Shown here: one piece after another, positions 10,670 through 23,900 of the stretch
How positions within the stretch are numbered: the stretch's first letter is position 1
How the letters are laid out: each line of letters opens with the position of its first letter
Assembly: GCA_031310005.1 (NCBI GenBank)
Contig: CM062381.1
Coordinates: 558,001 to 622,000 of the forward strand
Reading direction: 5' to 3'
DNA length: 64,000 nucleotides
From: Dactylellina haptotyla
Taxonomy: Eukaryota; Ascomycota; Orbiliomycetes; Orbiliales; Orbiliaceae
Program-made: the position numbers and the translations under genes
The notes under the pieces: generated by a model
What the model was told of the DNA's origin: nothing
The model's database searches: none
The model's input: the letters and a program-made list of their open reading frames with translations, nothing else

Positions 10670-12428
10670 TAGAGGCAGGAATGAGAGCTCTACAGCTGAC
10701 ACATCTTCGATAGGTGACTAATACTGATTGAGTCCGGGAAGCCGTCTGAGAAAATAAGCCGGGCTTTCTCACCCCGACGAGAAACAAGATTGCACGGGAT
10801 ATGATCTACAAACTTGGCAGTGGAAAAGTAACAATTTTGATTACTACGCTTTCAGAGAGAGCGAGGGCGTCCTATCTCTTTGAACAAGCCAAAAGTTGAA
10901 TGTCTTTCGATCAATTGTACACTAACTCTATTAAACCTTATCCAGTATTGCAATACAAACATGTACCTGTACCTGCAGCAACGTGTCTCGGTCATAGCAG
11001 AATATCTGAAAGTAAAATAGAGAGGAATACAGTTGCCGTCCTCATATTCCGAGAAAGACAACGTATAACAGTCTCAGTCCCCTCAGACATCCAAAAGCCA
11101 GACCAGTATACCTACCCAAAACTCTCTCTATAATCCATCAAGAAGACCCACAAACCTGAAACATCACTGAATTTTCGTTCCGCCAGCGACGCACAGATAA
11201 AGTTAAAGGGCTTGCGTAACCCAACCGGGGTGCCAGTGCGGGCATAAATTAACTCTTTCATCTGATCAAAATACAGGGCGCGCGAGGGGACGAAAAACTG
11301 TATTAGAGGTGTGTGCTTAACCGGGTACCAGGTTTTCATTTTCGTGCTATCCTGCTTGGCAATTGCCTTTCTGCCATTCTCGACCGTCTCGGTTGCATTA
11401 TAAGGAAATTTTGACCGATGGTGGCTTCGGGTGGTCGAACCGAAGATTAAGGCACGAAAGGAAAAAAAACCAATTAGAACGACAAGCTTCCCTTGGTAGG
11501 TTGGTGGCGGACAACTGATCTGGTGAGTTTTTTTGGGCGTCTATTGACCTGGTGGGGTGCGAACAACCAGCCCGTCCGATCACGAGCTGGTTTGCTGCAG
11601 CAAGGGGAGCAGTTTATCCGGAGTTCCAAACCTGTCAAAATGGAGAAAGAACATGGTAGCGATATCAGAGGAAGGGGAGGGTTTTTTAGTGTTTGGACGA
11701 ATTCTAGAATCTTGGCATTTTCGCAATCCTCGTCACGAATATCACAGCCCTCCAGCCATTTAGACGCTTTGTTTTTGAATTTCTTTTCAAGTGGCTGGTG
11801 CTATCCCAAATGTTCGAGTCAGTTTAGAGGACTTATCGGTCCGAATGCCAACGCCAATGCCCCAATCTACACGGGGAAGCATATGGTTCGTAGACACGAG
11901 AAGGGAGCAATTTATGTTATCATCTTGTTAAATTTCTAAACCACCCAGTAGCCACGCCCTGGTTCTTTTGTAAACAGTATATACATTAAACCCTAGCTAG
12001 TTCAGCCCGATAATAAGTCTTATGTTTTCTTCGTGACGATTGAAAAGAATAATTAGAACCCAAAAGGACTGCTCCGCTCTAAAAGAAACCAAATAATGCA
12101 GTTTACTCCACTAGAAACGAGGAGATATTAAAAAAAAAAAAAAAAGAAGACAGAATTTGAACTCCGGGTAAAAAGGACATTTGAGATAACAATACCCCGC
12201 CAGTCGACAAAAAAGCAAAACAGCTTCCCATCCAAGGGAGAAAAGCTAAACAGACATATCGCCATAACCGTAGTAGATGATACAAGCTCCCCATAGCATG
12301 TTTGTTATTAGATTACACCCGAAAAAGAGATATTTCCCAAAAGTAAACTCGTAGAAAGAATTAGACTTTTCTGGTTGGTTGGCCTTGTTGTCCTTATCGT
12401 GAAAACGCTGCCGGTAGAGTAGGTGTTT
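10670..12428. other. Intergenic, no gene seen
   Basis: About 1.76 kb without a recognised gene. Open frames such as 11493-11939 (+) and 11339-11112 (-) lack motifs and good starts. A poly-A run lies at about 12130-12145. I see no terminal repeats or transposon motif. Confidence 0.5.
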
Positions 12429-13683
12429 CTACCTCATGCGGCCGAATGGGACTGGGAAGAAGGAGTTTTCGGTCAACTCCTCACGCTTCTCGTTGGGATG
12501 TGCGGCTTTGTAAGTGGCGATCTCTTCGGGCGAGCATTTCTCTCGTTCCAATCGCATCTTCATGATCATTTTGATCTCAGGGCTGTTGGAGGATAGCTTC
12601 GTTAGTAACTTGGATGCCACATGATGATTGTGTGGGAAAACTCACCAGTATTCGTAAACCCTCTTCCTCTGCTCTTCCTTGTCCCAGACACCTTCTGGCA
12701 ATCTGGCGCCACCCCATCCTAGATGGAAACCCATCGGGCTCTGGTGCCAAACTTGCTCGACGCTGAATTCGGATTCCTGGGTGGGTGTCGCCATGTTCGC
12801 GTTGGGGAGGAGACCGATACGATTGATGAGCCAGAGATCTTCCGGTTCGGTGCCTTCAATGCGGTTCTGGAAGGTGAGGACTTGTCGGATCTTTGAGATC
12901 TTGCGCAGGGACAGACCGCCGTTTCCACCAAATCGATCGTTCAAGTTCCTGGAACACGCAAAGTTAGCTATCTTGCGACATTAGAGAAGTTTGGATTTGT
13001 ACTAGCATACCATGGTGCTCCAACCCAGTCGTAGTCCAACCAGTCATTGATCGACAACTCGCTGTTCGCGCAAAGGATGGAGTCGGTCTGGAAGACGAGC
13101 AAATTCTCAACACCTCGCTTTCCACCAAGCACCTCTTCGTAAAACCACAGGTTGGTGAAAGTTTTCGAGGTCTGCTCTTGTCCTGCAACGGAAAGATTGT
13201 CCGGGACGAGTCGCAAATCGAGTTTTCCGTTCCGCTCGTGCATTTGAACGGGCAAAGAGGCGTTAAGGTGGGCGATGGACTCGTTGGTCCCGAGGAACAA
13301 GAATCTCCAGTCTGGGGGCACAACAGTGATCATATGCAAGAGTAACGGGGCGAGATGTCCCAGCGGACGAGTTTCGATGAGAAGGGCGAGCTTTGTTTCA
13401 TTGTATGGCGACGGAGGCGGGCGGTGTGGATGATAGTTGACGGAGACTTTGGGCATGGCCGATTTGACGGTCTCATGGGATGGTCCGAAGAGCCACATAA
13501 ACCATCTAAGCGGGCATCTAATTAGTATATATGTCCCCTTCTTGAATGTGTTAAATCAGATACATACACTAAGGCCAAGCTTATCGGGAGGAGAAAGACG
13601 AATTTGCGGTTTCGAGGGTTGACGGAATAGTACTGCGTCGCCGCGTATGTTTGGAAGTGATCCAAGTCGAGTGTGACCTTCAT
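12429..13683 (-). CDS. DUF5672 family protein, probable type II membrane glycosyltransferase-like
   Basis: Four exons: 13683-13568, 13505-13011, 12948-12646, 12582-12429, totalling 1068 bases and 355 residues with consistent phases. The N-terminus is a short cytosolic segment, then one hydrophobic anchor (FVFLLPISLALVWFMWLF), then a luminal domain. Visible family features are the ALLIETRPLGHLAPLLLHMI opening, WRFLFLGTN, NLLVFQTDSILC, and DWLDYDWVGAPW followed by GGNGGLSLR. These are typical of the fungal DUF5672 family. Its DWVGAPW and GGNGG segments resemble donor- and acceptor-site loops of Golgi glycosyltransferases, but the enzymatic activity is not established. The last introns are short and canonical. 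Intact. Confidence 0.88.
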
Positions 13684-16195
13684 CTTGAAGTACCTGTATG
13701 CGATTCCTCTGCTTTATTTCTTGATGTATACCTGTCGGATAGAGCAGTATAATCCCACCAGAAGAACAGGCGGAGAAGCGTTTATATGTGGTTTGGGGTG
13801 CCCGCGAGATATGCGGTGCGAGAAATGTGTTGTTGCCGTTGTGTTCAAAGATATCCTGTTCGGATGCCCAGGATTCAAACCCAACTAGTCTGAGGCAGAC
13901 CCTGGCGTGAAATCTGCAGTCGGACGGCCCTCCCCTAACAGCTCAGCCGTGGGAATGTCGGGTAAGGTGCTCCGGATTATTTCGTCGACAGAGCAGATTT
14001 CGAAAGCGCGAATTCAATACACGTTCTGTGGCCCGGAAATGTCGAAAGCCACAAACAGCCAGCCAATTGCAATCTTTCCAGCGCTCGGGTCGTGTGCCTC
14101 GTCCTCGACAAGGGGGTTAAAAAGGTAAATAGAGGAAGAAGAGGGAAGCGGCGGTAGTCGACGGGGAAGAATAGAAGAAGAAGAGGTGATAACCTGGTAA
14201 TTGGAGGTGAAAGCGAGAGTATTATACCAGGCTTCTCGGTATAGCGCTAAACTGCGAAAGAGAGAGTTTCCGGCCTCCGAACTGGGGGGTGCTTGCTGTA
14301 AATATATCCAGCCCCCACGAAGCAGCTAACAGGAGACGGAGCTGACTCGAGAAGGTAAAGCGAATTAAGCTTTTCCCTTGCTGATGCTGCCGTTACGCAA
14401 TAACCCAAGGTCTTATAGGATTTTTTCTATTCTCCGTACGTGTGCAGAACAATAGGAAAACCGCCGAGGATTTCAGCCGTTTCAGAATGTATTGTATTGA
14501 TCAGTATACGGGCAATTATCTTTATTCTTTGTTTTGTCGACGGTGGTACGATGTTTGCTGTGCCTTCCTTCAAAGCGTATGCACTGCGTGTGAGACGAAC
14601 TATCTTTAAACTGGGACCCCGGCTAGGTTTTCCTCGTCCGGCTAGGATATTCGCTAACAGCGGAGATATGACGGCTGGAGCAAGAAAGAACCTGGAGATT
14701 CGCCCACCGACTTGAAACCGAACTGCAAGTAAGAAAGTGAAAGGCGTTGTTGTACAGAAAGGCAGAGAGTGGAAGAAGAAGGAGAGGATGTGAAATGAAA
14801 ATAATTGAAGAGGAAGGCCGCTGAAGTCGTCGAAAAAGAACAAATAGAGGGGGAAAAGGGGGGGACAAGTAGCTGAAATACGGCGACGAAATTAGGTCCT
14901 TGGAATTATGGAGAGTCTTTACAGGTATACATGATATTTAATGTCCTAACAAGCTAACATTTCAATGACACGGCGGGCCAAGCTGAGACGAAATAAAGGG
15001 TGCATTCCTTTTGACAACCTATTGAACTCGCATACATATCAGCTAACACGCTTTCGTTCCTCATAATTCGCAAAAAGTGCACGCGAAGTGAGGGGCTAGC
15101 AATCCCTCTCATGGCCCATCCAATTTGCTGATAGCTTTGGACCTCCGCGTTGGAAAGGTCGAGGCTTGTCCACTTCCACCGGACTATTCCCCGTTCAGCG
15201 CCAACCCTAGGGAGCAATCAACTATGCACACATATTGCTTAGATCCTCGATGGCGCACCGGAACCAGCAGCAGAAGCGTCGCGACCCTCGAACTTTCGCT
15301 TCTTCGCTTCCGCTGTCCTTTTCCAGCCCTCCAAGTTCTACGTCCCTCGCAAAATAGGTGCAACTCCCTGCGAGACCAGTGCAACTCTGAGTTCCAGCCT
15401 CGTCACAAGCAATGAAATGCCGGGTGTTGCTTGTTGCGTTGCCCGAGACCTTCATTGCTCTTATTCCCAACACAATTGAAACAGGTCTCCTTCGTAGATC
15501 CAGTCAAGAGCTTGAGGGCACAGACTGGAGCCCGAATCTGTCCACTCGTTCGTTTGAGTATGACATGTAGACTCCTCGATGAAACGATCCCCAGATTCAG
15601 GCGACAGAGGTAAGGTTTTTGTCAACATGGAAGATATTTTCTCCGTTCGCAGTTGGTTGGTTTTTCTGTATTTCCTAGTTTTCGTGCCGCTCGAGCCTCA
15701 CGAAGTCCCGAGGAATCCAGGAACCATTAACAGGAATGTGTCGTCTTATTTGGCTCCTTCGCTAAAACTCGTAGGCTTCCACCAATTGACTCCACGCTAT
15801 TGTTTTTGCAATTTCAGAATTCGTTTTCCCGTAGACGATATCACGATATCATATCACCACGGAGGAGTGATACTTTTGCGCTTTCGAGACGTTCAGGCAG
15901 TTATATCTCGGGCGGCTTTCTTTCAGCCGCGCCGCACCGCATCTAACCAAATATCAGTGGCCACGCCAAGAAGGGAATGAGAACAACAACGTTATCAACA
16001 CACAATCCACAGAACAAGTAATTGAATCATACAAATTCGAAACGTATTAATATATTGTTAGGAGCAGGAATAAGTATATATTTTAACATAGATTCTTAGC
16101 TATGACCTAGTGATATCTAAGCTATCTTGTTTAGTATTTAATATTATATTGAGGCAAAGGAACAACAAGGCAAGAGGGTTATCGTGATCAACCCA
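13684..16195. other. Intergenic, no gene seen
   Basis: About 2.5 kb between two genes on the minus strand. Frames at 14427-14843 (-), 14440-14715 (+) and 15579-15980 (+) were inspected; none shows a recognised motif or plausible exon structure. The part near 16020-16160 is very AT-rich and should contain the ureohydrolase 3' region. Confidence 0.5.
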
Positions 16196-17740
16196 TCATT
16201 TCTTGTCCTTGAGCATATTCGACAACGGTCCCTTCAGTGACATGATGCTAATAACTTCGTAAAGCACGTCCGCGGCCGCCATGGTTGTCAGCTCCGCGTT
16301 TGTATCGTATGCCGGTGCGACCTCAACGATATCTGCTCCAACGAAGTTCAAATCCTTAAGACCTCTGATAATAGTTCGGAGTTCGCGGGTAGACCATCCA
16401 CCGGTTTCCGGGGTACCTATTTCCAAGCAGCGTTAGCATTAATAACCCACCAACTAGCCATGTATCAAACTACAAGACATGAACGGGAGACAGAGCCTTA
16501 CCTGTAGCAGGTGCAAAAGCTGGATCCAGTGTATCAATATCAATACTTAGGTAAACAGGCCGTTCTGTTCCGATTCTCTCAACTATCCTCCTGATGATTC
16601 CATGAACACCAATCGTATCGATTTCTCTTGCTTCAACAATCTGAAAGCCGATATATCTGTCGTTGGTGTAGTCGGATGGACCCGACAAGGTAGTTCGGAT
16701 TCCCACGTGGATGTTACTATCGTTTGCGAGGAGGCCTTCCTGAGAGGCGTGGTAGAAGTATGTGCCGTGGTTGATAGCCGCGGCTTCGGATGGGGAACCA
16801 CCAAAGACTTTTGGTTTCCATGTGTCTCTAACATTTTGATGGTTAGGTTAGAACTATCGTTTAGGTGTGGGAAGACTCTTGTTATACGTACAGATGGGAG
16901 TCGAAATGGATAACCGAGATAGGGCCGTATGCTTTCTTAACACTAGTGATGTGGCAATCATAGTTAGCTTTCCAAGTTACATATCCTCCGAGCTAGTTCA
17001 TGATTAACGTACCTTCGAAGAATTGGTAATACGATTGTATGATCCCCTCCTAGGGTGATTACTCTTGGTAGCGTCTTGCCGCCAAGTGCGGGTCCCTTTT
17101 CACCAGCAGCAGTGAAAGGCTTTCGGCTCAAAAGTGCATAATGGCCTTTTTCAATTTGATCGATAGCATAAACGTTGTCGTACCTGTAAAGATGGAGAAA
17201 AGTTGGGATCAGTGCCCTTTCACATAAATAGATGTCCCGACAAGAGCGTGGGCTACAACGTACGATGTAACAGGTATATCACCACAATCGAGAAGTCTTA
17301 GGTCGCCGTTAAATGGATTGGCGTCCAGTGGTACATTATAACCGCCATAGAGGTTCTGAATACCAACAGGTTAGTTTCATGTACAATATCCAGATAACGA
17401 TCCGGGAAGAAAAGCCCACCAGTCTCTTTGAACCTTGTCGAATTCCACTTGGGCCAAAACGCGCGCCAGGGCGGTAGCTGGTGCCCGTATCAAATGGTGC
17501 GCCTAAGAACGCAATATCGAATGCCTCTTCATCAGACGCCAGACATGGCCAGTACGGGATACGGCCAAATGTGGAAATTCCCGAGAAGACACTGTCCGCT
17601 TGAGTACCACCATCTCCAGGGAGACGGTTATACCAGAGGCGTTTGTGGGGCCCTTGTGATGAGAGAAATACTTGCTCGCCAGTATGGTCATGGGCGAGCA
17701 GAAGGGTTGGGAGCAAAGCTAGGGAGAGCAAAGATAACAT
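16196..17740 (-). CDS. Ureohydrolase of the agmatinase/arginase family, with signal peptide
   Basis: Six exons: 17740-17420, 17355-17264, 17183-17013, 16942-16892, 16827-16502, 16416-16196, totalling 1182 bases and 393 residues. The chosen ATG gives a clean signal peptide (MLSLLSLALLPTLLLA); in-frame upstream starts would only extend it. The binuclear manganese centre is complete: GGDHT, DSHLDTW (Asp, His, Asp) and SIDIDTLDPAF (Asp, Asp). APFDTGTSYRPGARFGP and APATGTPETGGW are also typical. Such proteins hydrolyse agmatine or a related guanidino compound to urea plus an amine. The signal peptide implies a secreted or vacuolar location, common for this fungal subgroup. True substrate is not determinable here, since guanidinobutyrase and agmatinase look alike. 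Confidence 0.92.
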
Positions 17741-17867
17741 TTTGAACGAAAACGCGCTGGTTTGCATGTACAAGAAAATCAATGGGTATCGGATTCAAAC
17801 TTTTGGTCTGGCTTCAAGATCGAAAGGAATCTCCATCGATGAAGAGCGGGGAAGCTGAAAATATCAC

Positions 17868-17876
17868 TTTATATAG
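17868..17876 (-). promoter_or_regulatory. Candidate TATA box of ureohydrolase gene
   Basis: The minus strand reads TATATAAAG about 130 bases upstream of the ureohydrolase ATG. Position and sequence fit a TATA element; no transcription start is known. Confidence 0.4.
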
Positions 17877-18411
17877 ACTCTCCCATGACGTTGACACGCA
17901 GAGTACAGCTAACTACATCGCCCCCGTCACCCCAATAGCCAATGGACTATGACAGGGAAGCTCCGTCTCGAGACCTCCATCATGGAACCTGCATGACGGC
18001 GGAGACTTTCCAACCCAATGTCATATCACTCATCGATTTGAATCACCATGCCGATAGCTCCGCCAGGGCAATTGGCTAATGGCCTCGACGATCGAGCAGC
18101 TCAACGGCTGCCATTATCAATCAATACCCGCCATTGCATTGAGACTAAGCTTTCCTGCGCCTTGAAATGTCCCAGATGTGCCACCCCACGGAGCTAGTTA
18201 CTGTTTAGTCAACATTAGCGTGTAGTCAACCGACGTTCCACCGCATTCCTGATTTTCGATTCGCCAATTGATCGAGACGTTTATGCAAGATAACAGAAGG
18301 TTTCCTGGATTTCCGGATAAAACCCCGGACTGAGATGTCGTGCGCGAGGCGAGACCTTTTCATTGCTCGTTGATGTAGTTGAAATCTTGTTACCTAATGC
18401 GTTTCTGGGTT

Positions 18412-18535
18412 CACGACAATTCCACGACAATGAATAGGAACGCGTTGCAATCTCACGACAATGAATAGGAAACCTCACCGTTTCACGACAATACCACGAC
18501 AATGAATAGGATATTTACGACAATTCCACGACAAT
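18412..18535 (+). repeat. Array of CACGACAAT elements
   Basis: Six exact copies of CACGACAAT start at 18412, 18423, 18454, 18484, 18495 and 18527, with one variant (TACGACAAT) at 18517. All are in the same orientation. Three pairs lie about 11 bases apart with a two-base spacer. Three of the elements are followed by GAATAGGA. A near copy (CACGACAAC) occurs near 18833 and an inverted copy near 19153. The array lies 0.7 kb upstream of the ureohydrolase start and 0.45 kb beyond the MATE stop. It could be a transcription-factor binding cluster or a decayed minisatellite. Confidence 0.8.
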
Positions 18536-18992
18536 TGATGCGATTCTGTTTGGTAATAATTCTCCGGAGATGACCCGACTAAAATCCATACTTTCCAGTT
18601 CAAACTTTTTTTTTACTTTCCAGGAGCCATCGGCCATCCGCGAAACATTTTTGGCTCGACAAAATACAACTTGGCCAACGCATCGTGCATGGGCGTGGGT
18701 GTAGCTTGAATCCAGCGGGAGCCGCTGATAGATAGATAGGCAAATCACGACTACCATTGGATGACGATTAGGACATCGACCCTAGGATAAATGATATATA
18801 TGGATACCGTGGTATCGAAAATCCTCTATTTCCACGACAACGCTAACATATCCACCAATCTTAATATGCCGATAACAACCGTCGTAGTCTTACAAATATA
18901 ATACCTGGTGCTTCTAGATCGCCCACAATTACCAAGTAAATCCAGGTCAAAGACCCCATTTACGTAGATCTTGCTTCATACATCACGGCCCA

Positions 18993-20940
18993 TTAGTTCT
19001 CCATCGGTCTGGCTTCTCCGAGCTCTGTCCTCTCCGCGTCATCTAACCGGCTCAGGGCGTTGACTACTTGCGCGTCCCAGTCGGAGAAATAAACTAGCAT
19101 CCATTCTCCAATTCCAACGGCGTATAATGCCAAGCACTATAGGATCCGATTCATTGTCGTGAGCTTGCCGCCGAATCATAATTTTTGACAAAACATCTCA
19201 AGTGGGGTATGCTAGGGTTCAAAAGTCTCTTACCTGTCCGACCCATAGACCAGCCAATCCCCAACCGTTATATGCGAGCCAAATACCCAATGGCAGCGCG
19301 ACTGTGGCAATCGAGGCACAAATGAATTAGAGATTAGAATTTTCACCCCCAACCGCGGCAGATTGCAGGTTCTTCTCTGGATTTTGGGTATCAACTTACC
19401 AAGGTAGTAGGAAACGACATTAACCCCCGCTCCAACATGCTGGCGTCCCATGCCCCTCAAGCTCCCTCCACAGCTGCCATTGAGTCCGTCTGCTATTTGG
19501 AAAAGTGCCACATACGGCATAACTTCGCTCGTAAGTCGAATGACCTGCTCGTCGTCGTTGAAAATCTTCGCGTAGAAATCCTTCACTGCCATGAGTACTA
19601 TCAACACCACAGTGCCCATGAACATTGATACCCAGGCAGCTGTATTCGCAGCTCTGGCTGCCCCCCTGGCGTTTTTGGCACCTAGCAGGTTTCCAACTCG
19701 TGCAGATGCTGCGACGCCAATGCCGAACGGGATGGTGTTTAACACCTGGTCGGTCGTCATGATGACTGATTGAGCGGCTAGTGGAATCTGACCCAATCTC
19801 CCCGCTACAATTGCCACTATTTCGAATGCCCACCACTCGGTGCCTACCATTACCGTACCCAAGAGAGCTAGTCGAAGGAAGGTAAACATGTTCTTGAAGC
19901 AGGCCGTACTCCAACCGCCCCAACATTCGTAACCAGCAATATACTTGGAGTACAGTGCGAGAAGGAAGAACGAGAGCCAGTAGGTTATCGATGTCGCCAT
20001 TGGCGCGCCGTTGACACCAAAGCCGAATGTGTAGATAAACAGATAGTTGAGAATTACATTTATCGGACTCGTGATCAAGAGAACGTATGTTCCTGCTCTC
20101 ATGATACCTATTTTACCTCGTTTAGTATCGTGGTCATGACAGATATCGCATGTAATATTCTCAGGAAAGTTGAGACTCACCCTGAGCTTGAAGATATTTT
20201 TTCAAACTCTCGAAGAAAACATATCCCAGACCGCCCGGAATAAGCCACCTCAGGAATTCAGGTCCGTCTTGGACAATATAATCTTCTTGCCCGAGAGCCT
20301 TGAAAATTGGTCCGCTAAACCACCAAGTTAATGAAACTGGGATGTATAATACCCCCAGGACGACGAATGCGCGTTGCAAAAGAACCCCCAAGTCGGTTCG
20401 ATTTTTGGATCCAGTGAAACATGATGATGCCAGAGTGTCGAGGGCGGTCGTGCCACCCAATGCCACGACGAATGCTGTACTCATAGCAAACATGTAGCAG
20501 AATGCCGCCACGGAAAGCGCGGCTGGAGATATCCGACCCACGATTAAGATGGAGAGAGCCTGTAACGAAGATTGCAGTGTGTATGCTAGGATTACCGGGA
20601 CCGATGTCTTAATAAGAAGAAGAAACTCAGTCATGGGAGAGACCACATCGAAATCGTCAGTGTAGGTGACGATTTTAGGGTTACCGGTAGGCTCATCATT
20701 AGTTCGCGGTATCAATGGAGTTCTTTCATCCAACATTGATGGTGATTTGGCTCTTTCCATCGATTGTGTAGCATGGTGGGATCCGCTGTTTAATCCATTC
20801 TGGTCAGAGGGTGGAAAAGCAGGCTCGATCTCTGCATCATCAGAGCAGTTTGAACTACTCGACGAGATGCTGCCAGCATACGAGATCCGACGATTTGTAG
20901 GACTCGCATCGTTATTGATTGATTGGAACCAGGCGCTCAT
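18993..20940 (-). CDS. MATE family multidrug/toxin efflux transporter
   Basis: Four exons: 20940-20181, 20107-19400, 19301-19234, 19136-18993, totalling 1680 bases and 559 residues. The ATG at 20940 sits in a good context (AAAATG); the frame continues upstream but without another ATG. The cytosolic N-terminus is about 110 residues long and Ser-rich, with DERTPLIPR, a motif common before the first helix in fungal MATEs. Twelve hydrophobic helices follow in two halves. Recognisable pieces are SVPVILAYTLQSSLQALSIL (helix 1), the ALDTLASSCFTG signature, and in the second half WWAFEIVAIVAGRLG and IPFGIGVAASARVGNLLGA. These match yeast ERC1-like proteins. It probably exports cationic drugs or metabolites by proton exchange at the plasma or vacuolar membrane. 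Intact. Confidence 0.93.
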
Positions 20941-23900
20941 TTTGTCTATATAATGTCCATCGATAGGAAGTCGAAAGCTCAAGTGAAAACTTTGAGGTTG
21001 AAAATGTTGGTAATTCTTTGAGAGTACAGGACTAAGAACCTAGGAGAGTCTTTGCAAATGAAATTTCGAAGGCGGTACCGACATTTATAACTATGCGGAT
21101 TGCTACGCTTTGCCAGGTTGTACTTGTCTTTGCAGGACCCGCCGAGTCTTGCTATTGGCCACGGGATCTCATCGGTTGATTAGAATCTAAATACGACAAG
21201 TCGCACGCAATTGGGCGGATTGGTAGGTACCCAGGTCTGTCTATCGAGAGCTCAAGAAGTCTGCTAGCTTGCTTTATCCAATTAGTGCTAGTTTAGGTAC
21301 AAGACCTAGTCACACCACCTCACCTGAATCTATCCTGGGTAACCGTCGCGAATGAGGCCATAGGTCAAGTCTGGAACTTGAGATATAATCGATAAAATAC
21401 AGAAAAGTCCGAGATATCGCCCTGGACCATAGAGTTCCGGAAATTGCTGTACATATACATTGGTTTTTCGACGGCTTCAAAGCTACTTCTGCCTGTGCAA
21501 CATGCGAAGTGTTGGTGTCGAACAGAGGCAAAAACATTCTGAAGCTAAAATTTAATGAATTTTTTTGCGTTGGTTATCCGCATATGGAATGTGTCAGCGG
21601 CCAAGATCCAAAGCAAAGGTCTCGACCAAAACCTCCTAACTGCCTTACGGGCTTGTCTATCAACCTTCGACTATCTATGATGCTAGAAGAGTAAATAGAA
21701 GATCGAAATTTGGGAATCGATTGTAAATTTGCCTCCTACCTATATCGCTAGGTGAAACATCATCTAATACAACACGATCGTGCACGATTCGAACAATATT
21801 ATAAGGTCCTTCCGCGAAGAAAAAAACGACCAGCCTTGTGCTAAGATTTTTTGAGCGCGACGCTTGCTTAACCCTGCAAGGGTCCCGCGTCGCCCAGCTA
21901 ACCGAGGGATTGCAGCCGATTTTCGGATAGCGACATGCTACATGCCGATGCGGACAAAATGCAAAATTTCTAAAATGTGAATTCTGGTTGCGTGTAATTT
22001 CGAGCTAGTTGATGCACCTGCAGCAAATTTAGCGGGAGGCTTACTCAAACTCCGGCTTCAAATTGCGGCAGACAAATTAACATTTCCAGATAACGAAAAT
22101 ATACCTATACGTATATATATTTACACAAACTGAAGGTAATCCCTTGTACGAAGTCATACCTCGAGTTCGGATGTCTAAACTGGAGAATCCAATATTGCAA
22201 TGCAACACCTGTAAAAGAAACTTATTTGGCATAACCTTGACGTCGTCGAGTCGATAACAAGGAATGAATATTCAAAATCTGACCGACGCGGCAAACATAA
22301 GGTGGAATCGGAAAAACATCGACCTATGCAGATATCCAGTTAGCACCTAAGGAAAACAGTGTTTTCCGAATTCTCATTAAACAGAAACATCGGGTTTATG
22401 CGCTCGGTAAGTCAGACATTCGAAGAAACTAGCAGCTCGAGCAGCTTCGTTTTACGATCAGACCGTCAGTGCGCTGCCGTACCGTCAGATGTGCGGCAAT
22501 ATCTGGCTGCTGCCTATTGCCTATTTTACGGATGTCAAAATAACTGTAGCTTTGAAATCGCGAGCGAGCGAGTACACGTTGCCACGGCTCTCCACGCTTG
22601 AGTCCGAGCGAAGGGCCCAAGCCGCAGTGTTGCTTGTGGTTAGTCCAATCTCTGCGCCAGCCACATGGCATTGAGGGCAAGATCAATCGTGCACGCCACT
22701 GTCATCCTGCAGGTGCATTGAGAACACAGCATACCTAAGATTAAAGTAGGGAGTACCATCTGGGCACTCTATTAAAGGAGGCGAAATCAAACATTCGCAA
22801 CCTCAATAGTGTCGAATTTTCTGGAATGGCAGCCGTTGGGAACTAAACTTAGCTATTTTAGACCCGGAAGGGTTCGGCCTAGTCGTTCTCATCTTACTGC
22901 GACGGGGACGGCCCTGTAATCGCTAGTGGCTTATTAGACTCCATTTGTATTTTCGATAATTGGCGGCTGGAATTTTTTTGCTCTTCTTTTTTGTGATATT
23001 CGTATTAACTCACTTCAATTTCCCGACACAAATTTCTTCCTATTTTTATGGATAAAGCTGAAACTTGGAAAGTGTACCGCTGCAAGGTACAAGCAAATGC
23101 CAGTCACAGGTACCAGCAACAAAAATGCCGAATATACCTTGTCGTTGATCGAGACCCACATGGGGGCCACCTCTGGGCCGTTGTTGGGACGGCTCATTTG
23201 GAAACGACCCAAAACGGCGTGCCCATCACCCCAATATCCTTCAATGTTTAGTGGTGCTAAATTCTGACCGGGAATGGCTTCGCATCGCGGCTCTGGGTCC
23301 GGCTGAGTATCATATTATCCAGCCACTGTCATGATTCCAGAATGGTGACTGTATCGAGGCATCATCTTCGGAGAGAGGAAAGATTGGGGGTGTCTGTGGT
23401 TACTAATCCCGATCTCCCAAGCCATGCAAGCTGTTAATTGATTGCTGCACCCCAGTAAGATCGGTGTCGTTGTTCCGGGTCCACATGGGAGGGAAGCTAG
23501 GGGGGTTAATCCGAAGTCTGGCACCCAAAAAGCTTCTGGCCGTTATATCTAGCGACCAAGCATGGAACGTCTCCAATCAACCGGGAAAGTATCATAAAAC
23601 GTGAAAACAAACCGGCAATTCCGCATGAATGTGTTAAGAAGTACCAGAACTTATGACAGAAACACAGTAAGCCGTCTTCGCAATTGCGGGGAACTCCTAC
23701 AATCGCAATCGATAGCCTCGACGTGACTGGACGTGATAGCGGCCAAGCAAGTTTCGCAAATCAAAATGGTTTCCCCTTTGCCATCCAGGCATTTTGATAG
23801 GGCGTCGCAATTATGGAGCCCCGTTGGTCAACACGTTACGACCATCACCAGATAGGTAATCATGTCCGGAACGAAAATGAAGGTTCGCACTTCCTTAATC

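Noticed and set aside
14427-14843. A 138-codon minus-strand frame and its plus-strand partner
   Set aside because: No family motif, no consistent exon neighbours, and both strands are open over the same bases.
19420-19926. A 168-codon frame inside the MATE gene
   Set aside because: A shifted frame of the MATE second exon.
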